Below, piece after piece: positions 15,526 to 19,719 of a stretch of 19,719 nt of DNA; position 1 is the stretch's first letter, and the number at the start of each line of letters is the position of its first letter. The stretch is from an uncultured Dysosmobacter sp. Its GTDB lineage: Bacteria > Bacillota > Clostridia > Oscillospirales > Oscillospiraceae. The stretch covers positions 1-19,719 of the forward strand of contig CAKTIO010000014.1 of the NCBI GenBank assembly GCA_934565855.1, written 5' to 3'. Under the pieces are notes generated by a model. The model had not been told where the DNA came from, ran no database searches, and saw only the letters and a program-made list of their open reading frames with translations. Position numbers and translations under genes: made by a program.

Positions 15526-16014
15526 TTAAGATTTCCATAAAACAACATGCCCGCTGGTCAGACTTTCTGCAACAAGAATTATTCTCTCTGCATTTTTGGA
15601 GAGAGACAGGGCAGGGGGGACAGCCTGCTGAAACGCGGGAGCTCCGGAATCGATCAGGACATCCGTCTTCCGCAGCAGGGCTTTTTGAGCGTCCGTTCCG
15701 CATAGGAGCGCTTCATAGGTTTCGGTGGTTACACACCAGACGTTCAACCCGGCTGTATGGGCGGCATCTGCCAGCGCAAGGCATTCCTCTGCCTGGGCAA
15801 ATGGTTCTCCGCCGCAGATCGTTAATCCGGCGGTCTCCGGGTCTGAGGTCATCATGGAGCATAGCTCGTCCTCTGGGAAATCAACGCCGCTGTTATGGCA
15901 CTGGGCGGCGGCTTGGCAGCCGTCACAGTGATGCTGGCAGCTTTGCAGGAAGACAACAAAGCGATGCCCCGGACCATAGCTGGTTGTATTTTTCAGCATT
16001 CCTGCGATTTTCAT
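15526..16014 (-). CDS. Radical SAM protein, NrdG-like (anaerobic ribonucleotide reductase activating type)
   Basis: A 162-aa protein. The start at 16014 (MKIAGMLKNT) is chosen because AAGGAGAG lies about 9 nt upstream; the 20 extra codons open further upstream cross the promoter. Cys26, Cys30 and Cys33 (C-x3-C-x2-C, in SCQHHCDGC) bind the 4Fe-4S cluster, and CGGEPF is the SAM-binding GGE motif. The size and N-terminal pattern match NrdG-type activases, which generate the glycyl radical on anaerobic ribonucleotide reductase. No nrdD partner lies in the window, so it may act on a distant reductase or on another glycyl-radical enzyme. The last 20 residues run through VAESLTSGHVVLWKS. It is monocistronic: its promoter lies beyond the upstream gene's terminator. 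Confidence 0.82.
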   Translation of the reverse strand: MKIAGMLKNTTSYGPGHRFVVFLQSCQHHCDGCQAAAQCHNSGVDFPEDELCSMMTSDPETAGLTICGGEPFAQAEECLALADAAHTAGLNVWCVTTETYEALLCGTDAQKALLRKTDVLIDSGAPAFQQAVPPALSLSKNAERIILVAESLTSGHVVLWKS

Positions 16015-16064
16015 GAGAAGCTCTCCTTTTTCATGCAGACAGACCGTCCGCTTTTGTGCATTGC

Positions 16065-16093
16065 ATCCTATCATGGCGGATCAAAGGTGTCAA
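16065..16093 (-). promoter_or_regulatory. Promoter of the radical SAM gene
   Basis: On the minus strand there is a perfect -35 TTGACA (16093-16088), a 17-nt spacer, and -10 TAGGAT (16070-16065) with an extended TGA in front. It begins a few nucleotides after the T tract of the preceding terminator. Confidence 0.72.
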
Positions 16094-16128
16094 GTAAAAC
16101 TCCCCGCATTCCAGCGGAATGCGGGGAG
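16093..16128 (-). terminator. Terminator of the Gly/Cys-rich small protein gene
   Basis: A perfect 13-bp stem, CTCCCCGCATTCC (16100-16112)/GGAATGCGGGGAG (16116-16128), with a 3-nt loop. On the minus strand it is followed by TTTTAC. It lies 27 nt after the stop codon of the 53-aa gene, which supports that gene as a real transcription unit. Confidence 0.88.
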
Positions 16129-16154
16129 AAAACATATGCTGGGAAAAATCGGAA

Positions 16155-16316
16155 TCAGCAGCAGCCGGGACCGCCGGGACCGCCGGGACCACCGGGACCG
16201 CCGCCGCAGCCACAGCAGCCACCGCCCCAACCATTACCACAGCAGCACAGCAGCAGGATGATAATGATGATCCAGCAGCAGCTTCCTCCACCGAAGAACC
16301 CGTTGTTATTACACAT
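16155..16316 (-). CDS. Gly/Cys-rich single-span small protein with GGP repeats, 53 aa
   Basis: This short frame is easily missed. On the minus strand AGGAGGT lies 6 nt before ATG (16316-16314) and the frame ends at TGA (16157-16155), 27 nt before a perfect terminator. The protein starts MCNNNGFFGGGSCCW, then has a membrane-like run (~15-26: W, five Ile, three Leu, three Cys). It then has a Gly/Cys segment with Trp30 and Cys34, 35 and 37, four GGP triplets (residues ~39-50), and ends GCC. Eleven of 53 residues are cysteine and about 40% glycine. It recalls tiny Gly-rich single-span proteins of spore-forming Firmicutes (YjcZ-like), but I cannot assign a family or function. A spore-coat or envelope role is inference. 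It lies 76 nt after the SLH-like gene and may share its transcript. Confidence 0.8.
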   Translation of the reverse strand: MCNNNGFFGGGSCCWIIIIILLLCCCGNGWGGGCCGCGGGPGGPGGPGGPGCC

Positions 16317-16341
16317 ACCGGAACCTCCTATGAAATTGGTA

Positions 16342-16357
16342 GCTGATCGAGATCAGC
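16342..16357. repeat. Short palindromic hairpin upstream of the 53-aa gene
   Basis: GCTGATC (16342-16348) and GATCAGC (16351-16357) form a perfect 7-bp inverted repeat with a 2-nt gap, 26 nt before the start of the Gly/Cys-rich gene on the minus strand. There is no T tract. It could be an operator or mRNA hairpin. Confidence 0.4.
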
Positions 16358-16392
16358 CTCAATCCATAGTATGCGGTGGGGGAAAATTGGTG

Positions 16393-17499
16393 TCAGAAGA
16401 TCCGCGCTGTGGAAACCTCAGCCTGTGCGGCATCCGCTTCCGCAGCGGTAAAGATACCCTTGCTGATCAGTGCTTCCTGTAGTGTCGCCGTCTGCCCGGA
16501 AAGCGTGGCGTCCAGACTGCGGAAAGAGATGTAGACCAGCTGTGCCCGAAGGAAGGTCTGTGTCTTCAGCCCGGCGGCTTCTACCGAGGTGAGGAGATTG
16601 CAGGCAACCGCGCGTTCCATCGTATCGGCAAGATTGGTGTTGGCGGTGGAGCTGTATCCCAGGGCGCGGAGCATAAATTCTGTGTATTGATATACATTTA
16701 CCGTCTGCGCGGGCTTCCATGCGGTGGCAGTGTATCCGTTGGTATAGCCATGCTCATAGGCATAGCCAACGTATTTTGCCGCATCGCTGCCGGGAGTCAG
16801 ATCCTTGAACGGGAGGGAACCGCTCCAGGACAGGGCGGCGTTTTCCTCGCCCAGGACCCGGATAAACATAATGAGGGCTTGCAGACGGGTAGGGGCGACC
16901 TCCAGGTCATAACCATCGCCATAAGCGGTAAAGCTGCCCTTGAAAAGGCGCATCTGCTTCAGAGCGGTCGCCATTGCGTTGTAATCCACAGAATCCGAGT
17001 AAGAGAGGGAATTGCTTCCCTGATGCTCCACAACGGCGGTGGGGGAGGAGACTGTAAAGACCGCCGAGGTGTCCTCCGCCACCAGATACCGGTGGTTGGC
17101 AGTTAGCACGGCGCCGCTGGCGATGGGCGAGCCTGTGGTGACATCGACCACAGTACCGGTGGAAAAGGATGCCTGTACCTTTCCTGCCAGAGGCATAACA
17201 AAGAGACCGGTGGTTCCCAGGAGCTGGTCCCCCGATTTTAAACGGATCTCCTGCCAGCTTCCGGAAGTACTTACCGTGCCGGAAGAGGGCGCAGTACCGC
17301 TGCCTGCCGAGGACAGGATCGTCTGGTCAGAAGCATCCAGACGCTTGGAAATGGCGGTTTCCACGGTGCTTGTATAGGAGGTGTTCAGGTAGGAGAGGGA
17401 GATCAATGGATCCGATGCGTCGCCGCCGGCAGCAAGGGCAGAGATCAGCAGTGCGGAGGCGAGCAGGCAAAGTGAAAGAATAAGTCCTCTTTTTTTCAT
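16393..17499 (-). CDS. Secreted protein with SLH-like C-terminal domains
   Basis: 368 aa with a clear signal peptide (MKKRGLILSLCLLASALLISALAAG). Residues ~30-200 are Ser/Thr/Gly-rich and beta-like, possibly a ligand-binding or structural ectodomain of a type I do not recognise. Residues ~205-365 hold SLH-like repeats: PTRLQALIMFIRVLG, PFKDLTPGSDAAKYVGYAYEHGYTNGY and QYTEFMLRALGY. These would anchor the protein to cell-wall polymer. The ATG is 15 nt after the rex stop with no good ribosome binding site between, so translation is probably coupled to rex or weak. Co-transcription with a redox repressor suggests an envelope protein responsive to NADH/NAD+, though this is inference. Confidence 0.8.
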   Translation of the reverse strand: MKKRGLILSLCLLASALLISALAAGGDASDPLISLSYLNTSYTSTVETAISKRLDASDQTILSSAGSGTAPSSGTVSTSGSWQEIRLKSGDQLLGTTGLFVMPLAGKVQASFSTGTVVDVTTGSPIASGAVLTANHRYLVAEDTSAVFTVSSPTAVVEHQGSNSLSYSDSVDYNAMATALKQMRLFKGSFTAYGDGYDLEVAPTRLQALIMFIRVLGEENAALSWSGSLPFKDLTPGSDAAKYVGYAYEHGYTNGYTATAWKPAQTVNVYQYTEFMLRALGYSSTANTNLADTMERAVACNLLTSVEAAGLKTQTFLRAQLVYISFRSLDATLSGQTATLQEALISKGIFTAAEADAAQAEVSTARIF

Positions 17500-17514
17500 A
17501 GGTATCCGAATGCG

Positions 17515-18144
17515 TCAGGGATTGGAAATGCGGTAGCTGAGGGTCAGCAGACTGTCCGCGAAATGGATGTTTTCAAACTTTACATTGGGATTGCTGCTGC
17601 TCAGCTCTACATTGGTGAAATTCCAGAAGCCCTGGATGCCCAGCTCCACCAGATGGTCCGCCACATCCTGTGCAATGGACTGGGGGATAGTCAGGGAGAC
17701 CACGTCAACCGCGTGGTTCTGAATATAGGAATCCAGCTCCTCCATGGAGTAAATGGGAACTCCGCGGATCTCCGTTCCAATGACAGAGGGAGACACATCA
17801 AAGGCGGCGTCAATGGAGAAGCCGTTTTGGGAAAACGGGAAGTTTTGCAGCAGGGCATGTCCCAGATTGCCCACGCCGATCATGATGAGGTGGTGGTCAT
17901 GGTCTACCCCCAGAATGTGTCCGATTTCCGCGCGCAGTTCGTCCACGTTGTAGCCATATCCCTGCTGCCCGAATTCACCGAAGCAGCTGAAGTCCTGGCG
18001 AATCTGCGAAGCAGTGATGCTCATTTCCTGCCCAAGAGAGTGGGAGGAGATCCGCACAACTCCGCGGCTGCTCAATTCGGTGAGCTTGCGATAATAGCGG
18101 GGAAGACGGCGGATAACGGCGTCGGAGATGTTGTCTTTTTTCAA
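17515..18144 (-). CDS. rex: Redox-sensing transcriptional repressor Rex
   Basis: A 209-aa repressor that binds DNA when NAD+ is high and releases it when NADH rises, controlling fermentation and anaerobic energy genes. The start is TTG at 18144 (MKKDNISDAVIRRLPRYYR), with AGGAGTG 7 nt upstream. The N-terminal winged helix (~1-75) contains SSHSLGQEMSITASQIRQD, and GQQGYGYNV leads into the Rossmann domain with GVGNLG (90-95). Length is normal. Its promoter overlaps a Rex-box-like palindrome, implying autoregulation. It is the first gene of an operon with the SLH-like protein. Confidence 0.96.
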   Translation of the reverse strand: MKKDNISDAVIRRLPRYYRKLTELSSRGVVRISSHSLGQEMSITASQIRQDFSCFGEFGQQGYGYNVDELRAEIGHILGVDHDHHLIMIGVGNLGHALLQNFPFSQNGFSIDAAFDVSPSVIGTEIRGVPIYSMEELDSYIQNHAVDVVSLTIPQSIAQDVADHLVELGIQGFWNFTNVELSSSNPNVKFENIHFADSLLTLSYRISNP

Positions 18145-18230
18145 AGCGAATCACTCCTAAGTTCAGTAAATTGCATTCCGTTTGAAAGAGCGGGGAAACG
18201 TTGCCTGCTCCCAATACATTTTATAAATAG

Positions 18231-18259
18231 AGTTTATCCTAATTTTTTCGACTTGTCAA
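18231..18259 (-). promoter_or_regulatory. Promoter of rex
   Basis: On the minus strand there is a perfect -35 TTGACA (18259-18254), a 17-nt spacer, and -10 TAAACT (18236-18231). It is the same architecture as the rny promoter. The -35 lies inside the palindrome at 18253-18271. Confidence 0.78.
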
Positions 18260-18271
18260 TTTTTTTAACAA
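18253..18271. promoter_or_regulatory. Candidate Rex operator
   Basis: On the minus strand TTGTTAA-(5 nt)-TTGACAA. The Rex consensus is TTGTTAA/TTGTGAA-(4 nt)-TTAACAA/TTCACAA. The left half is a perfect clostridial half-site; the right half has one mismatch and the spacer is one base too long. Its position over the rex -35 fits autorepression. Confidence 0.5.
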
Positions 18272-18300
18272 TCTTTTTTCGGATTTTTTAAAAACAGGAC

Positions 18301-18329
18301 TTTACAGACCCGAAAAACTTTGATATAAT
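18301..18329 (+). promoter_or_regulatory. Promoter of the tRNA-Arg locus
   Basis: -35 TTTACA (18301-18306), 17-nt spacer and a perfect -10 TATAAT (18324-18329). The first tRNA-like base is at 18361, about 25 nt downstream of the expected start. It now faces a truncated tRNA, and the intact gene is 201 nt downstream of the -10. Confidence 0.75.
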
Positions 18330-18360
18330 CTCAACCAGTGTTCATAAGAAAACTGTATAT

Positions 18361-18399
18361 GCGCCCGTAGCTCAGTTGGATAGAGCGTTAGACTCCGAC
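18361..18399 (+). pseudogene. Truncated 5' half of tRNA-Arg(CCG)
   Basis: This copy matches the intact tRNA at 18530 from position 1 through the anticodon loop (CTCCGAC), with one difference: C instead of T at tRNA position 2. After 18399 the similarity stops abruptly and no anticodon 3' stem, T arm or acceptor 3' strand follows. The repeat including flanking ATAT is 18357-18399 versus 18526-18568, 42 of 43 identical. It sits at the normal distance from the promoter, so it is probably the original gene position left behind by an integration event. Confidence 0.85.
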
Positions 18400-18525
18400 G
18401 TTTCAGGCTTTCCCCCCTGAGATATGGCGCAAACCGTTGTTGTAGCTGCGTTTGCAGGAACGGCAGAGAAAAAATAGATAGTCGTTGACTACTATTTGAC
18501 TACTATCGTAGGAACCCACAAGTAA
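18400..18525 (+). mobile_element. Probable integrated-element remnant splitting the tRNA-Arg gene
   Basis: 126 nt lie between the two copies of the tRNA 5' half. They contain a perfect tandem repeat of the 11-mer TTGACTACTAT (18485-18495 and 18496-18506), preceded by the small palindrome TAGTC-GTT-GACTA (18479-18491). Such short repeats resemble integrase arm-type sites. A 17-codon frame starting at the ATG of 18424-18426 and ending at TAG (18475-18477) could be the tail of a lost gene, but it is too short to identify. There is no integrase inside the interval, so this is a scar or the minimal residue of a larger element. Confidence 0.55.
18485..18506 (+). repeat. Perfect tandem duplication of an 11-bp unit
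   Basis: TTGACTACTAT occurs twice without a gap. It lies 24 nt upstream of the intact tRNA-Arg, inside the foreign-looking interval, and may be a recombinase binding site. Confidence 0.8.
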
Positions 18526-18529
18526 ATAT

Positions 18530-18606
18530 GTGCCCGTAGCTCAGTTGGATAGAGCGTTAGACTCCGACTCTAAAGGCCGCTGGTTCGAATCCAGTCGGGC
18601 ATACCA
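18530..18606 (+). tRNA. tRNA-Arg(CCG)
   Basis: 77 nt with encoded CCA. Acceptor GTGCCCG pairs with CGGGCAT, with a G1:T72 wobble at the end. D arm GCTC/GAGC. Anticodon stem TTAGA/TCTAA encloses loop CTCCGAC, giving anticodon CCG for CGG arginine codons. The T arm GCTGG-TTCGAAT-CCAGT is canonical. It has no obvious promoter of its own, so transcription probably reads through from 18301-18329 across the truncated copy. A terminator follows. Confidence 0.93.
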
Positions 18607-18628
18607 GAATGTGTTGATGAAAGATGCA

Positions 18629-18668
18629 ACGCAGAAAACGCCGCACGAAAGTGTGGCGTTTTCTGCGT
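18629..18668 (+). terminator. Terminator of tRNA-Arg
   Basis: An 18-bp stem, ACGCAGAAAACGCCGCAC (18629-18646) with GTGTGGCGTTTTCTGCGT (18651-18668), has one G:T wobble and a GAAA loop. A T-rich stretch (TTTTTTAC) follows a few nucleotides later. Confidence 0.8.
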
Positions 18669-18797
18669 TTAGAGGTTTTTTACAACACTATTTAAGGATG
18701 GAGTGTTAAGTAAAATGTTGGGATGGTTAGTGATTTGATGCTCACAGGAACAGAATTGGAATTTATAATGGCAGTATTCTGTTCCTTGGAGGTCACT

Positions 18798-19643
18798 ATG
18801 AATTGCCGCTATTTAACATTAGATAACATTACAGTCTTTAAGCAGTATCTTTGCTATGAAGAAAAGTCTGCAGCTACAAAAGAAAAATATCTTCGAAGTG
18901 TCAGGGCTTTTCATAGCTGGTCAGGCGGCCTGCCCATTACAAAAGAGACTGTCACTGCGTGGAAATGCAGTTTAGTCGAGCAAAAGTATGCACCTTCAAC
19001 GATCAACGCAATGCTGGCAGCGCTCAACTGTCTGTTTACTTTTATGGGATGGACCGAGTACTGCACCAAATACTTGAAGGTGCAGCACCAAATGTTCCGG
19101 GAGAGCAGTCGGGAATTGACAAAAGAGGAATATGCCCGTCTGGTCAGTTTCGCAAATCATTGCGGTAATGAAAAACTCGCACTTTTGATGGAAACGATCT
19201 GCAGCACAGGAATCCGTGTTTCCGAGGTTCAGTATATTACCGTCGAAACGATAAGCGCAGGAAAAGCTGAAATCCACCTAAAGGGAAAGATCCGAACGAT
19301 TCTTATCCCCACAAAGTTATGTCGAAAGCTGCTGAAATATGCAAAGAAGCAAAGAATCGCTTCCGGCGCAATATTCTGCGCCGGAAGCGGAAAGCCGATG
19401 AGCCGTTATCAGATATGGGCTGCTATGAAGAAAATTTGCAAAACAGCCGGAGTTGATCCACACAAAGTATATCCGCACAATCTGCGCCATTTGTTTGCGA
19501 TAGCCTATTACAAGGTCTACAAGGACATTGCGAGACTTGCGGATATTCTTGGCCATTCCAGTATAGAAACGACTCGAATTTATCTTTTGACCAGCGGATC
19601 AGAACACAGACAGCAGATGGAACGATTAGGACTGATTGCATAA
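18798..19643 (+). CDS. Tyrosine recombinase/integrase (phage-integrase family)
   Basis: 281 aa. The start at 18798 (MNCRYLTLDN) follows TTGGAGGT with ideal spacing; the frame is open 25 codons further upstream without such a site. An N-terminal SAM-like core-binding domain (~1-95) contains YLCYEEKSAATKEKYLRSVR. The catalytic domain has Arg in STGIRVSEVQ, Lys in LKGKIRTI, HNLRH (His and second Arg), GHSS, and the nucleophile Tyr in TTRIYL near the C-terminus. All key residues are present, so it should be active. It resembles small XerC/D-like integrases found singly in gut Clostridia. Base composition is clearly lower in GC than the rest of the window, pointing to acquisition. It lies ~190 nt past the tRNA-Arg, a classic integration site. 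Confidence 0.9.
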   Translation: MNCRYLTLDNITVFKQYLCYEEKSAATKEKYLRSVRAFHSWSGGLPITKETVTAWKCSLVEQKYAPSTINAMLAALNCLFTFMGWTEYCTKYLKVQHQMFRESSRELTKEEYARLVSFANHCGNEKLALLMETICSTGIRVSEVQYITVETISAGKAEIHLKGKIRTILIPTKLCRKLLKYAKKQRIASGAIFCAGSGKPMSRYQIWAAMKKICKTAGVDPHKVYPHNLRHLFAIAYYKVYKDIARLADILGHSSIETTRIYLLTSGSEHRQQMERLGLIA

Positions 19644-19719
19644 ACGGAATCAATATTCTGTTGGTGCAGAATGCGAAAAAATTTCACAACTATATATTTA
19701 ACCTCAATATATCACACGC

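Noticed and set aside
15526..16316. Ribosomally made modified peptide cluster (Cys-rich precursor plus radical SAM enzyme)
   Set aside because: The radical SAM protein is a short NrdG type without a peptide-recognition or SPASM domain. The two genes are separated by a terminator and a new promoter, and the peptide has a membrane span rather than a leader/core layout.
15895..16482. Plus-strand frame with Pro-Gly-Pro-Pro collagen-like repeats
   Set aside because: It is the antisense of the Gly/Cys-rich 53-aa gene and of parts of its neighbours. It has no ribosome binding site, while the minus-strand gene has one plus a terminator.
1..19719. CRISPR array, rRNA or complete insertion sequence
   Set aside because: No regularly spaced direct repeats, rRNA signatures or transposase genes were seen; the only recombinase is the tyrosine integrase at the right end.

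Overview
The window reads as a chromosomal segment of an anaerobic, GC-rich Firmicute of class Clostridia, most likely family Oscillospiraceae (relatives of Oscillibacter, Dysosmobacter, Flavonifractor). This is inferred from the gene set: Rex redox repressor, ribonuclease Y, Ppk1/Ppx, YibE/F, two proteins with S-layer-homology-like (SLH) segments and an anaerobic reductase-activase-like radical SAM protein. Strong AGGAGG-type ribosome binding sites, GC-rich third codon positions and the small cysteine-rich proteins point the same way. The last ~1 kb, holding an integrase, is visibly more AT-rich and looks acquired.

Layout. 1-350: the 3' part of an unidentified plus-strand gene and its terminator. 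424-3716: a promoter and a structured leader, then a secreted metallophosphoesterase with a C-terminal SLH-like segment, then a YibE/F membrane protein. 3812-7192: a 62-aa cysteine-rich protein with its own terminator, then a translationally coupled ppk1-ppx pair. These would make and degrade polyphosphate, so the left third is mainly about phosphate. 7252-7440: a minus-strand tRNA-Leu(UAG) diverges from a pyridoxamine kinase-MFS transporter operon (7477-9526) through overlapping -35 elements. 9536-12200: a bidirectional terminator, then a minus-strand operon of an RlmI-like rRNA methyltransferase followed by a MATE exporter. 12324-14805: an amidase_3/SH3-like protein lacking the usual first zinc ligand, then ribonuclease Y (GTG start, its own consensus promoter and hairpin leader). 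15063-15443: a small two-pass membrane protein with an operator-like repeat over its promoter.

15526-18144 is all minus strand. In transcription order it holds rex (TTG start, promoter overlapping a Rex-box-like palindrome), an SLH-like secreted protein 15 nt downstream, a previously hidden 53-aa Gly/Cys-rich single-span protein with GGP repeats and a perfect terminator hairpin, and a radical SAM protein of NrdG type behind its own promoter.

18301-19643: a promoter drives a truncated 5' half of tRNA-Arg, 126 bp of foreign-looking DNA with a perfect tandem 11-mer, then an intact tRNA-Arg(CCG) and its terminator, followed by a tyrosine recombinase. The split tRNA looks like an integration scar whose crossover point is the anticodon loop, with the 5' rather than the 3' half of the tRNA duplicated.

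The observations most worth following are the hidden Gly/Cys-rich peptide gene, the tRNA-Arg scar, the zinc-ligand-deficient amidase, and the 62-aa Cys-rich protein ahead of ppk1. No CRISPR array, rRNA or complete insertion sequence was seen.
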